Shown here piece after piece: positions 1 to 13,089 of a stretch of 64,000 bases of DNA. Positions within the stretch are counted from its first letter, which is position 1, and each line of letters begins with the position of its first letter. Made by a program: the position numbers and the translations under genes. The notes beneath the pieces are model-generated. The model was given only the letters and a program-made list of their open reading frames with translations, was not told the origin of the DNA and searched no databases. The stretch comes from Ignelater luminosus (lineage: Eukaryota; Arthropoda; Insecta; Coleoptera; Elateridae): assembly GCA_011009095.1 (NCBI GenBank), contig VTPC01008759.1, positions 50,082 to 114,081 of the forward strand, written 5' to 3'.

Positions 1-2885
1 GAATATTCACCTGGCCGTGTGACTGTATTCACATGTCTCATCTCCAAGCCGACTGACATCGAAAACAATCTTGAATTTTCTCTGAAAATTTATAGTCGAT
101 ACATTCTTTTTAGGCTTTTTCTTTGTTATATTGTTCTTATTCCATCTTTTGCATTTGACTCTAGATATTCTACTCACTCGCCTGGACTTGGATCTCATGG
201 CACTCTGCTTGTACGCTTCCCTCAGGAAGGACTTTTTGGATAAGTTGCTTCAATGAGAAATCGCGCCATTTTGTTACCATTTCTTAATCTTTTGTTACTG
301 TTACACGGCACCACCTAGAAATAATTTATTTTAGATTAATTAAAATATACTAAAGGACTTATCCTTACTTGTGTTGAATGTCAATTATTAGATTGTGTGT
401 ATTTTATTTGCTTTTTTTGTTAAAAGTTGTAGTTCTGCTATCAGAGATACCTTGATCTAGAGGTCAAGAGAAAAATGTAGCTCTTACAAATACGATGTGG
501 GGCACCAAAACGGTAGTTCAGCAGTCGAGAGTTTAGTTGGTACACAATTGTATTATTAATTGATAATTCTCCCAAAAGCCGATTAGTAACATTGGCTAGT
601 TGATGTAGTTTTTTTAATTGAAGCTTTCTCTTTTCTTGCTTGCTTTTACATGCTGTTTAGATTTGTAACTCAATTTTGGTGTGATTCTTAACTTAAACTT
701 TATTATTCTAAACACCAACACGTTTATCAGGTACGCTCCCCACGGCCTTTGCCGACGAAACCCATCGAGTGAGCACCGTGCCACCCCAATTAGAGGGTAA
801 CATTTTATTGACTATATTCTTGGAATTTGATTGCTGAGTCTAGTTATGCCAGTATAACCCCAGGCTGAGTGAATAATCATGGAATTTCGGTTACTGCTAA
901 TGGAACCTTTTACGGATCCGACAATCATCTTGGTTTTAGTTCACTTATTAAGATAGAAAAACAGCTATAGTTATATCAAGTACACATGCTCTATTTTATA
1001 CGTGAAACTTTATCCTAATAAATTTTCATTAAATCAGTCTAGATCAAGCCATGTTATGAGATCACCTTGCAATTAAAAAATCAGGTCTAGTTTTAATAAA
1101 ACACAAAGAACCAAACCCAGATTCTAGAAGAAGAATTTGATTAATACTTGTAGTTTTTTTAAATTACCACAACACAACTATTTTTTTAACAAAAAATTGT
1201 TTCATCAAATCATCATAATTACTAACTAAAATATTTGAAGTTCTAGGAATTTTTAAATTTATTAAGATCATTTGCAGCTTCTAATTAAGATATTCCTTGT
1301 TATAATTTATATTAAAAATTAAGAAAATGTCGATTAAAAAAAATAAACTTCATTTTAATGCTCTTCTAACGAGGAAATCAATTTCCTTTTAAGAACACAA
1401 AATTTAAAACTTGACGTAAATTAGCATCATTAGAAAATTTTTAGAGACCTGCAAAATTTAAAATTATAGAGGAAACTAAAATATATCTGATAATAATTAA
1501 GCAATATAGATATTTCGTTATCTTATAGAATCTACCAAGTAAATTAACTCAGGTAGGTATGTATATCCGACAAATCTAAACTGGTTCAGTTCATACTTTT
1601 GCTTTATTTTTTCTTTCTTTTTAAACTACCCGCCACGGGTGATATTTTCAAAAGTGTGGGAATCATGTGTGTGAGACCTTACACATGCTGATACACCTGT
1701 TACAAAATTCCTTACGTTTGCCTGAATTCTGATTTTTCATAGACCATTAAATTTATTTTATTCTAGAAAAGTAAATTTTTAAGAACCGTAACAAATTTAA
1801 CTTAAAGCTTAAATTTAGTTTGAAATTGCTTTGAAATGAAAACCACTTGACCTTTTCGATTTAACGACAATCGTTAACATAACAGGCGGTCTTTCTTGAA
1901 GAAGGCCCCAATTTGTTAAAATAGGATTTTGTGAAAAATGATCGCTTTTATTATGATATATTGTTAAGATTTTTTTAAACCGTTTTTAAAATACTTTTCC
2001 GACTTCACCTGAATGTTGTCACTTAAGCCTTGTTATCATCCTCCTGATAAAATTAAAAATATTTTTCCACAAAGAACAACTGAGTTGTCAGAATGAATGA
2101 AGGCTTATTATTCGAATCTTAAAATAAAATCTAAAAGCTCCTGTAATACTTAATATAATAAATGAATAAATTTGAATGTAGTAAGGAGAATATCCCCTGA
2201 ACTGTTAATTCTCACACTGACCATAGCTACTACCTGTCCAGGTAAAGGCAACGGATCTCATCATAGCCTACTGTGATCCAGGTAACTAACACGTCCAATA
2301 ATGGAAACAAGATAATGACCATAAAAACAAAAGCCGCTTTTAGTGCTGCTAATATATGACTAGAACAATTTAGCGAAGGGGAAACGGCTTTCTGCTTATT
2401 TAGCTGACTATAGTTGACACGAAGCTCCTATAATTAACGATCCTATAATTAGTAGCAAGACTTTTACTTCGAAATCTTTTATTGCTAATAAATTAACTGA
2501 ACTTGCATTAAAACCGTACAGAATCGACTAGTAGAGAGAGAACCGGTAGTGATAATTAAATGCCCTACGTTAGCATCTATAACTATAATGCAGCAAATTA
2601 AATGGTTATTCAGAAATTTCCTTACGGTATAAAACAATTTAGTGTTGAGCAAATGGAAAGCGATGCGAAATGTTTTAAGGTTTGCTACTAAAAGAAAAGT
2701 AATTGCAATAAAATTAACACCGAGTTTAATTAATTTGTTGGCAATTAAAGTTATTTCACGCTCTCCATTATCATTTAGTTCTACAATCTTTATAAGGGAA
2801 AGTCTTCATAAATCTCTACACAACAAGACATGGAAGAAATTGTCTTGCTATCATTTCTAAGATTTCGATTTCTAAGCAATTCACA
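1..2885. other. AT-rich intergenic DNA, no gene seen
   Basis: Only short chance reading frames are present and none has a recognisable domain or a convincing splice context. A short GC-richer, non-repetitive block at about 730-800 stands out from its surroundings and could be a fragment of a conserved element or an old insertion. Nothing else can be supported. Confidence 0.5.
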
Positions 2886-2935
2886 CAGTATGAAAACATG
2901 TATGAAAACAGTATGACAACAGTATGACAACAGTA
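2886..2935. repeat. Short tandem repeat, 11-12 bp unit
   Basis: The unit CAGTATGACAA and variants such as CAGTATGAAAA occur four times in a row, followed by a partial copy. The array is short and locally degenerate, typical of a small minisatellite. Confidence 0.75.
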
Positions 2936-5870
2936 ATTGAATTCTCAATCGTCGTCTTACCTAAAGGAAAAAAATACGGTTTCACTTATAACGTTTTGAA
3001 TAAATGACCTCATGAAGCTTTTTTCCACGTATTTGTCAACGTTATCATCAAGCTAGTCCCAGGGCAGGTCGCTTGCTCAATATTATGTTTTGTAATAAAA
3101 CGTAAAGACAGACTACCGGGTTATCTAAAAAAGATATCTTGGTCAATTTATCGAAGGTGATCACCTCCAAAGTATAGTTCCACATAGACTCCAAACTAAA
3201 TTAGAAAATCTCGTCCCAGACAAAATGGTTCCAACCTTTTGACAAGTATGCCAGATCCTGCAAACAAACTGATGAGTAGAATCATACAATCTAGAATGCA
3301 ATTTGACTCGTTGGTCTGATATTCAATTGCACAGCAAACCATTAATTAATCTTCCACTGCAGAATTAATATGGGGGCTATGGCAACACATCTAGGATGCC
3401 AAATACCAAAGAACAATAATAGCACACTCGAAAATTATCAAAAAAGTAATGTTTGCTCTTTCTAGTTACACTCTGTGGAAACCAAATTGAACTGGTTGGG
3501 AAAAGGCCAAAATATTCTAAACCTTCAGATTCACAACGTACTTTTGTTCCTAAGAGGTTTACAGAATTTAAGATTTTTAAAGTTACAATGTATTAGAGAT
3601 AGACAGACTGAACAAGATAACTTGATTTTCAAAGCGCAAAGGAAAACAAGTAGTTAGATGGCGGTGGTTAGAGAAAACGTTCTACATTCTTCACCTGTTC
3701 CTTTACCGTACTTTCATTTTTCTTTTCTTTCTTCTTTGGGTTTTGGATTTACATTGGAGCACATCCAAAAATATCAATGAACACAACTTTCAGAAAATCG
3801 CATTTGGACAATTAATCGAAGCTGTCTGAAGAGCGAAGACAATAAGCTGAATTTTTACAGGTAGGTGCATTGTGATGATGTAAAATAGAAACCAATCTCC
3901 AAGAAGCAACAGCAACAAATTTACACCATAAAATTTAAACTGTTGAAACAAAAGCTGCAGATTAACTTCAACATTTTAAGACAAAGTTTAATGTAGACGT
4001 TTTCTTAAAGAGAAAATAGTAGACTATAGAAATGTCAAAGATCATACCTTAAATAATCTTAACTAACTAATAAAGAATTTTTCAATTATGAGTCTAGAAA
4101 TCAATTAAAAATTTTATGGTTATGTCGATTTTTTGTCCTTGCACTATATTTTGCAAATATGGCGTTTTAAAATTATGAAATGATTTATAAAGCAAATATT
4201 GCTTCCGGGTTAATAGCATAAAAGCAATAATTAATTTAAATTGTTTTAATAGTGTATAGTATATCAAAACAAAAGGTTAATATTAATAACATACTTATAA
4301 TACGAGTTCAGTTGATTTTACGTTTCAGCTCCACAATAAATTGTTCTTGACAGAAACTAATTATTGGGGCATTGAATAGTATAGTTTACGGTCTAAATGT
4401 GGGTGTTCCTTTAACATATGCTAATCTTTTAGTAAGTTTTTTATTATTAATAAAAAAAAATTGACATTTTTTACAAAGATGTTCGTAGTTTAATTTGAGT
4501 AAAGTACAGTTTAGTTGAGAAGAATAATTCACTATATAGTGATCGTATATTCGAAGATATCTTTATTTATTATGTATAGATACCTAACGACATAATTATA
4601 AAACTTCTTCAGTTGCACTTAATAAGAAGTTCTATCATACAAAAGAACGTGCTAGGCAACTCACAAGATAATGAATGCAAAAATTTAACTTAATCAATTG
4701 TACATTGAAATAGATTTGCATCAACTTATAAATATTGACCCTGAACAACTCAGAGTTTCCGGCATAATTATATTATGAAGTTTATTACTTATATATACTT
4801 TTTGGTAAGTCACATTCTTGTACGTAGAATAAATATATTAAAACTGAAAATAAAAGCTACAAATTTTAGAGTTCTTCAAGGATCTACTCTGCAACTAGTT
4901 CTCAATCAGCTTTCCACCGAATTTGGTAAGAAACAATCTTCCAACACTGAGAATTTTTTAAGACCAAGAAGTTCGAAATCTGAACGTATATGTACATCAA
5001 GGTAGAGATCATGTAAGGCATTTATATAAAACTGGAATTATTATTATTATTTATTTGTAGCCGTGTTCTATCCAATTCTAAACATATGATCATCTTTAGA
5101 AGTTGAATGGGCAAAATTAATATACCAAGGTACTATCCGTTCATTAATCATGTATGTGGTGCAGCATGCAGTATTTGTTATAAAATCCATGTCGAAAATT
5201 GTAAATATTACAAAACAATGTTTAGAACTGCAACTGGAGCTTATGGTATGTAAGCAACAGCTACATAGAGAACCATGACCGCTGCTGACACACTAAGGTG
5301 TCTCAGTGCTTTAGGTAAGAACTAAGCTTCCTTGTTTTGTTATATTCGCATACTCACTTGAAGTACAGTGGGCATTTCTCTACACTGGGTAAGTGGATAT
5401 CCCTAAAGCTCTAATAATGTGTGTTGTTGCTGAGTTGGAAAAACATGTCAAGACTATTTGAATCTCTTAAATATCCTTAAGTACATAGCAGCAAGTGTAA
5501 GTTTCGTTGTAACCAAAAATCCAAATCCAAAAATGGCCGGGCCCATGCCAAAAGAATCCATTGACTGACTAGAAAATCACTAGCTACTTGTTACGACATC
5601 GCGGCACCAAGCTGATCCTACTAACTATACGTCCGTCGTTGTTTTTAATTACTGTGCCTTATGGACAAAGGTAGAGATGAAAGTTATAAATCAAAAAGAC
5701 CTTCCTGAATCAATAAGAGTGGAGATATGGATTCCTGGGCGTATAGAAAAAGCCCAAAGGCTGCATTACAATACCTGACTGTACAAAATTCCAGCTTGTC
5801 TTAGAGAATGTAAAGGAGTATTATTGTTTAGAGCCATTTGGGCTTAGCAAATACGCGTTTGTTTTATATA
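2936..5870. other. AT-rich intergenic DNA, no gene seen
   Basis: No coding region, RNA gene or terminal repeat recognised. The open frame at 4775-5005 encodes 76 residues with no familiar motif and no in-frame splice partner that I can see. Confidence 0.45.
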
Positions 5871-6560
5871 TTCTTCCACTATGCTCTTTGCCCCAAACGA
5901 AGCAACGATAACATTGACCGCCTTAACAGTTGCACTTGTAATCGCCTTGGCACGTTTAGATTTTGATATAGCCTTAACTGCCTTGATAGTTGTATTTGAT
6001 TTGATAACCCTGACACTTGAACTTACAACTTCTTGGTACGTTTTTGATTGTTATTGCTGTTGTTTCCTGCCAAAGCCAGGTAGCTTTTTAGATTACTTTT
6101 AAGTCTTTTCAGGCGAGGTAACGGTTCTGGGATTTTTGGGCCGACGGACGTACAAAATCTGATAGTTCTGGAGTCACCCTTGAGGTGCGTAACGTAGTGT
6201 ACATAGGAAAACGTGACTTTGGCAGATGAGGTTTTTGATAGCTCAACATGCCGTTATCTTCTTCAACTGGTAGTGATGGTGGTGGTGGTGGTACGTCGTG
6301 AATTGTCTTGGTCTTGCCGGTGGTTACGTTGTGCCGCCTGGGATATTGTTTGTCGGCAGAGAAACTTCCAATGGAGGCAAAGGAGTTGACCTTAGCGCGC
6401 CGTTGAAGACTAGCTCAGATATGGTACTCGCGACAGAAACAAGGTGGCCAGATGTGTTGAATGTCTTTTTTTCTAATTTCAGCATACGAACGGCTTCATC
6501 ATTACACTTTCACTAGCGTGCACAGTGAAGATGAAGTTCGATAGCGGCCGGTAGCAGAAA
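5871..6560. other. GC-richer island without a recognised gene
   Basis: Base composition rises clearly above the neighbours. Open frames run on both strands (for example 5881-6102 and 6298-6516 on the plus strand), but the first is a repetitive hydrophobic string (alternating TLTALTV-like words) and the second matches nothing I know. A small GGT microsatellite lies at about 6276-6292. The segment may be the decayed body of a mobile element; there is not enough to name one. Confidence 0.35.
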
Positions 6561-8500
6561 ACGTAAATTGTTTTTAAAAATTCTTAATATAATATGGATG
6601 CAATAGCGGATCCAAAAGGGTAGAAGATTCTTATCCTAATAGACGGAAAGTTCTTCGAGATATGCCTTACATCAGTACAGGCGTATTTTATCTAGGATTC
6701 GCTTCAAGGACTTGGGAAGAAAACAAAGGAAAACAGAAAATGTCAAAACTAACCTGAAGCAATGAAGATAGGCCAGGTGCCATCTCCACTGTCAGAAAAA
6801 GAAGACATTCTTCTTTGAAACCATTTGCAATTAATAATTAAATAAGTCAAAAACCACGAATTCTTTTATTCGAGAAACCATTAAGTCCAGCAAAAATTTG
6901 GTAGAAACCACGGTAAGTGCAAAACAGCACCACAGAGATTCAATTTAGGTATAATTAGTTCTTCAGAAGTTTCATTGAATTAAAGCAAAAACAACGAAGA
7001 AAAACCTCCAATAATCTTGTAAGGACTGTTTTGTTCAGAGGAAACTAGGAAAGTGCAAATTGGACACATGCCAAAAATAACAAGATGTTGACCTTTGTAC
7101 AATATTACAGATGTAAAATCATTTATGTGGATTGAAGCAATTATCAGTTAAGTTCGTAGAGTAAAACAGCTTTGACTCTTCTCTAAACACTGACTTGATG
7201 TCAAATTTAGTATTCCCTAACATTATTTTTAAAAATAAAATTTAAATTTCATTAATCCTAACGTATTTTTCTGTTTAGAATTTTAAATTATACGTAAAAA
7301 TTCTAAGTTTACATAACTGTTAATTACGCAACAAAAATATTGTCTTCCTCAACATACTAAAAGACGTAGAAAAGGAAAAATCAATTCTCTTCAACTTTCA
7401 CTAATAAAAATTTCAGTAATTAAAATGTTGAAATGATCTTGATTGACCAAACGGAAGTATTTTGCCGTTTACTAGTTTAGGTTTTTATTATCTTTAACGA
7501 TGTTAAAGTTAAAATAAGTAAAAAATTATTTTATTTAGCTCGATTAATTTTTATAATAAAAACCACATTCTCTTCTTAAATAACGATTTAATTAATTAGC
7601 GATCTTAAAATAACTAAATTTCATCATTCTAAAAGTAAAGCAACGTCATTAATTCTAAATTATTGATCCTAAAAGAGTTAAAAAGATTTCCTTTTCAGAT
7701 TAGAAAACAAAAGAGAACAGTAATAATAATAAACGGTAATTCGTTTTGATCACCATAACTATAAGAAGAGACTGTTTCTGTGGCGATTTTGCCGCAGGTA
7801 CCCATCAGTTGTTGGTGTAACGAACTAATAAACGCGTCAGGTTGGGTAGGTCTTAATTTGGTGAGCACGGCGTGCTCCTCCATTTGTCAGCATACCGGTA
7901 TTATTAGACTATTCACTTAAAGATATTATAAACTGCCCAGACTTCTCGTAATAAGTTATTATTGTTGGGAATTGTAGCTCTCTGGTTTATTACACTCTTT
8001 ACAAACTGGGCGCGGTTTTATAGAGATTAGTTGCATGATTGCAGAGATATGAAAGCTTTCGTTTATTTAGTAATTTATTACAGGATGTGCTACAAGAAGT
8101 GGTGATATACTCAATTTTTTATCTGTTCTTCTATTTTTTTCGTTTTTATGAATTTTCAATATCAACCCGCTTTATATGGAAAGAAGATGACCATTATAGG
8201 GATGATAGATTTCAGTAGACCTGAACCAAGTGATCACTTTTTTTTGACATGATATGTACACATATTTACTTTACATCTCTTTGGACAGGTCAAACGTGCT
8301 GTTGGTCTTTTCACTTTCATTCCAGAAAAGTAATTAATTCTACCATACATAAGGAATTTTAGAGTCTCATCAAGAGAGAAAAACAAAGAAAACAGAAGGG
8401 CAGCCACCAATATAATAATATTGGTTCAGCTAAATTTTATCAAATATTGGTTTTGATCAGGTTTAATTCCTTGTCAGATAGAATAAGGCATAACTTTGGA
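6561..8500. other. AT-rich intergenic DNA with one less AT-rich block
   Basis: No gene recognised. The stretch at about 7740-8040 is more balanced in composition and free of simple repeats, and could be a regulatory segment, but no specific site set supports that. Confidence 0.35.
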
Positions 8501-8501
8501 A

Positions 8502-8760
8502 AGGGGATTTCAGTAGCTGTAATAGTTACGCATCCTACTATTAACCTGAGGGTCGCAGGTTCAATCTCCGGTCAAGGTACTAAAATCTTTTCACGAAAAG
8601 GATGCCATCATCTGAGAGGAATGTAAAACAGTGGGGTCCCATGTTACTACACTGAGTCGTACGTTAACAATCCCTACTGGATATTGGGAAAACTTCCGAA
8701 TTCGTCTAGATTCTACTTGGACTCAATGACTATAGACCAGAATATCCTTTTAGTGATTAA
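8502..8760 (+). repeat. tRNA-derived SINE-like unit
   Basis: The first about 75 bases look like a decayed tRNA. An A-box-like segment (TAGCTGTAATAG) starts at 8514. An anticodon-arm-like segment with loop CTATTAA lies at about 8531-8550, and a good RNA polymerase III B box (GGTTCAATCTCC) lies at 8558-8569. The tRNA-like part runs directly into a non-tRNA body without a CCA end or a poly-T terminator, which is the layout of a tRNA-derived SINE rather than a tRNA gene. The arm and loop are closest to an Asn-type tRNA, but the anticodon would be altered. No clear tail or target duplication was identified, so the 3' limit is approximate. Confidence 0.5.
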
Positions 8761-8779
8761 ATGAACGCATTTAAATATT

Positions 8780-9720
8780 TAACTGCAAATTCTTGGCATG
8801 CCACTTTCAAAACAATCTCTCCACAAATCCCCAAGCAAAATAAAATACTTGCAGGCAACTTCTCTGACACACGGCCCAGAACCAGGAAGACATTCTCCAA
8901 ACGACACCGTTAGCTATAAGGTATTCCCAGTTTTGGTCCCCCCTTCAATTAGACAGCCAAGCTCTCAAATCTCGGTACTCGGCTCCAAACAAAACACCCG
9001 TTTTCAAGCGTTTCAAGCGTTTCAAGCATCCTCTTCTAGGTTTTTCTGTCTTTTCAACCTATGGGATTGGTATTTTAAAGTTCGCAGCGGCGCTGATGGT
9101 AAAACGTAATTGATGGTTGTCTGCAGGTAACGTGCATGATGTTTATAGTGGAGTGGGGTCGGTAGTGATGATGGTCATGATGACTCTGGTATAACAGTTA
9201 GAGGAATGGTTTGGCCATTGAACCTTAACTGATCAATTAATAGTTAACTAATGAATTGGCTCTGATAAAATTTTATAAGATTGATTGGTGGCATGGTGAA
9301 ACTTTGAAATGGTCATTTCTGAAGTTGTTGATGTTAATGTTCTAGTTGTTCTTGTTGGTTACAGACTTGAAGTGGCAAAATCGACTCTTACTACCATATT
9401 TTGTTATGGTTGAAGCCAGGTGGCACCCCGAAAACTATTTCCAAAAACCTACTAGCTCCGCTGTTCAAAGAGCCTTTTCCTTGGGCATGGACGTCTGTCG
9501 CGTAGCGTTGGAGAAATGGACTATTTCCAGCCTGGGCCTATGTACGTCTATAGTTATAACTATAGCAGGTTGGCAAAGGCGCTGCCTTGCTCCTACCTTG
9601 ACAAACAAATTGGAATTAATTTCGGCAAGGATTTTAGGAGTGTAATATCACAAATCATTCTCTTCTAAGACGTTTTATCAATGAAAATTGATTTTAAACC
9701 CTAGCCTCTTGATTTTGCAG
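8780..9720. other. GC-richer island without a recognised gene
   Basis: Two plus-strand open frames (8798-9109, 103 codons; 9346-9645, 99 codons) lie in DNA of raised GC content, but neither shows a known domain. Within the first, the 9-bp word TTTCAAGCG is repeated three times at 9002-9027, giving a FQAFQAFQA-like string. The segment could be a degraded mobile element. Confidence 0.35.
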
Positions 9721-11110
9721 TTGTTCGAGGTTTCTTTTGTTTAATATATGACATATGATAAGGTATTGATAAGCAACATGGTTGTGTCCTTGAAGAAGAA
9801 AGCCTTAACTACCTTACCCAGCTACAACTAGACGTCTAAGCTCCCAAACTTTGATGCTCTAAAACTCAACAACTCTTCTACTTTTTTTACTGTAGTCTAA
9901 TCAGGACATTAGTTCCATGAGTCTTTGTGCCTGAAATAATCCAATAAGTTCCTCATCCCTACCTCCCAACTGTGATTGCCGCCGTGATTGCTTTTAGGGC
10001 GAGAATAGTTCGACAGGAAACTGAAACCTGGAGCCCACTTGGGTAGCGTAATTATATACGTTCTGTTAAAGGTAAGGAGATTTGGTAAGAGATTCATAAG
10101 CAAAATGGTTGCCTTAGAATGTCTTGTAACTTTGCAACTTTTTTTTTGAAAAGAGTTGAATACACTTCTTAATTAGATAAAATATCTTTTCTAGATTCTA
10201 CAACTACTTATGCTTCACAGGTAACGAAGTTACAAAATTCCTGGTGATGTCAATATTTGCCCAATAAGATTCTCTGTTCAGAAATATTAGTAATGACTAC
10301 TAAACTCTTTTTTCCAAAGGTCGATTGTTTACGAGATACCTATTAGGTATTTGTATTTGATCGCCCCCCCCCCCCTAAATTTCTCAAAACGGGAAACTCA
10401 ATCAAATTTTAATTTTTCAGTTTCATGAATTATTCCCTTTTAGAGAAAAATATTATAAGACTACTTGAACATAAAATTTATGGAACACACATGGAACACA
10501 TAAATGAAAAATGTTTTAAAGCATTTAGAAAGAAGGCATAATTATCTGCAAATATAATCTTATTTTATTGATATAAGTGAGATAATACAGTTAAGCACAC
10601 CTAATACTACTGGGTGACCTTTTTAGAAATCACCAAAAACAATGAAATTGAAACTTGGGAAGATAAATAAATCTTGATATATAAGAAATAGTATGGTAAT
10701 GGCATTTCATTAACCCGAACAGAGAAATTTAGAAACTTATTCAATAATAATTCACAAAAGTTACGTTATATTACAGGAATTTTTCTTTATGGTCTTTTCT
10801 TATTTATTGTAATCTTAGAGGTCATGACTTTTCAAAACCATCTTATAAATAAAACAGATATGGAAATTTGCCACTTTATTCATCAATAATTTTTAATTGA
10901 TTTTATGGGAGCTGGAAATACTTATGTACAAATAACCATCAGACAAGGTAAAAATTCATTATATCTTTTCATTTATTAACACAAGTAGGTTTTAATGACA
11001 TTTAAAGCAGATTTTATTATTATTTTAAAGCATTCGGTAGCTCACCATAATCCCACGATTATTACCAAAAAATCAAGAAATTCCACACCAATAAAACGTA
11101 AAACGCAAAG
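9721..11110. other. Intergenic DNA with a C homopolymer
   Basis: No gene recognised. A run of 13 C residues occupies 10363-10375, unusual in such AT-rich DNA and a likely site of length polymorphism or sequencing error. Confidence 0.5.
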
Positions 11111-11119
11111 TAAAAACTA

Positions 11120-11430
11120 CTGATTAACAAAACACTCTCGCGGAAAGTTAAGCAACGCGCAATTAAGATGTTATCATGACCAACTCGATGCGGCTAGCTG
11201 TCAACAATTAACGTAATTTATTATGAGACAACAATGGTAATGTTGTGATATTGTGATTGGGTGGTCTTTGCCCGCTTGGCTAGTCATCATCATTAGTTGC
11301 TATTATGAAAAGTACACTCCGAGACTTCTTTGCCGTTTTATGATCGCCGTCAATGTAATCATTCCGCCGTTTAATATCGATGAGTGACCCATAGTACCGA
11401 CGGAATTCGAAACATTCATGCCGTTCATAA
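11120..11430. promoter_or_regulatory. Candidate conserved regulatory block with a Gli/Ci-type site
   Basis: About 300 bp of balanced composition, without simple repeats or open frames, stand between AT-rich flanks. The block contains a perfect TGGGTGGTC (11258-11266), the consensus bound by Gli / Cubitus interruptus zinc-finger proteins. Near it are a Sox-type ACAATGG (11231-11237) and homeodomain cores CAATTAAG (11160-11167) and CAATTAAC (11205-11212). Such a cluster is what an insect enhancer can look like, but single matches of this length also arise by chance and no conservation data were available. The target gene is unknown; tinman starts 34 kb downstream. Confidence 0.3.
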
Positions 11431-13085
11431 AAGACATTATTTGTTATACCTTGAGTTCTATGATGTTCAACAAAGTGAACGCCGACAAGTAGATATTTAT
11501 GTAAGACTTAAATAATTGAATTGCTCAGAAAATTTTAAAGGAATCTATTATTTTATTTTACTGTGAAACGTTTAGCAAATTATAATTATCGTGGAGAATT
11601 TGAAAGATTATCCAAGAGATCTTAATTCTAGAAAGACAACAAACCTTACATTATCGTTAACAATAAATAAAATGCTGAATAAGTATTTCAATTATATACT
11701 TTAAAGTTAATGTAGTTATTAGTTTTCTTGACGATGCAGTTGCCAGTTAACTAGCGTGCATGATGCTTTATGGCAAGACTTCACCTTTCCTCATCAAATA
11801 TAATAATTAGCATTTATTTACTTCGTAGTTCTTCCAAAAACCTTCAAAGAGGTGGCTGGATGACCACCAAAGTTGAGTCTAACTCCATTTTGTTACAATC
11901 TATTAAAAGTTCTTGTTTAATTTAGTTTAAAAAACTGAATCCGTTTTTACCAGTTTAGTTTATTTTTTTTTCTGCTATTTGTCTTGTACAATGTACAAGT
12001 GTACAACGTTTTGTCGATAGTGTACTAATTTTCAATTTTTACTTGTGAAATTTAAAGAAATTGCAACTGTGATTGAATTCAATCTGCTGACATGAATATC
12101 TTAATCGTTATGAAAACATTTCTTAAATTATAAATCAGAATTATAAGATAATAAAGAGAAAGTCTAATCTGATTAGGCTCTAATCCTTGAAACTAAAAGG
12201 TAGCAACAGCAGTAAAATATATCCTACAACAAAACATAGATACAATATGACAACAACCAACAGCGATGTGAGCAGCAGCGGTAATAAACCTGAAACTACA
12301 GGTTGTACCGCAACCAATCTTACATCAGAAAAACTACCTTCAACGTGTCTATTTCATTTTGGTTGGCATTTATCGTAAAGAAATCAACAGAAAGTAATTA
12401 CATCTTCCAGATAGCCAAAAGTTTTCTTATCACTTCTTAAGTAACAAGCCGTCGAGACATTTTAAAGTAGTCCAGGTACCTAGACCTTAGTACTTAAACT
12501 TCTTATGTAATGCCTTTCCGTTGTTAATGGAAGAAGTACCAATTGTCTAAAGAAGAGCATTGTAGTTTATTATGCATGATGAGGCTTCACCTCATTTCTT
12601 TAAAGAGAGAGAAAGAGAGACATAAATGTCAAACTGTTTAGAACTTATTCTCTCTTCAGTCATCAACGATAGATTTAGAAGATAGAATGACCGAAAACTC
12701 AAACACAGCAAACCTGGTAGTAAATTTGAAATACTGGAGATGACGATGGAAGGGACACATAAAGCAGACGGCACGAAACCAACCGTTGGATGTGATATTG
12801 CCTTGTGGATAAGTTTGATCGGTCGTGGTGACCTAGAACTCTGGGACCAAGAGGAGCCTAGTCAAGTTTTGGTATGTACAGCAGTACAAGACTCGCCCCA
12901 AGAAGTTCTTATCATAGCTGGACTGGCTGCTGTAAACGACGTCCTTCTCCATGACATAGTTGTCGCTGTGGTAAATCTTCAGACAGCGTCAGAATCTCTT
13001 ATCAGAATTCCAAACTAGCTGGAGTGCTGGTGAATAAATGATGCGATGAAATAGATCTGAATAAAAGTTATAAATAGAACATGGT
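11431..13085. other. Intergenic DNA, no gene supported
   Basis: The 12187-12378 frame is a Thr/Ser/Asn-rich string with no domain. The 12740-13018 frame (92 codons) lies at the start of a GC-richer stretch that leads into the Tc1-like relic; it may belong to the same insertion but shows no recognisable motif. A GA-rich microsatellite sits near 12604-12620. Confidence 0.35.
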
Positions 13086-13089
13086 GTGA

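Noticed and set aside
5881-6102. Hydrophobic repetitive frame resembling a membrane protein
   Set aside because: The Leu/Thr/Val pattern results from a locally repetitive sequence; there is no start context, splice context or family resemblance.
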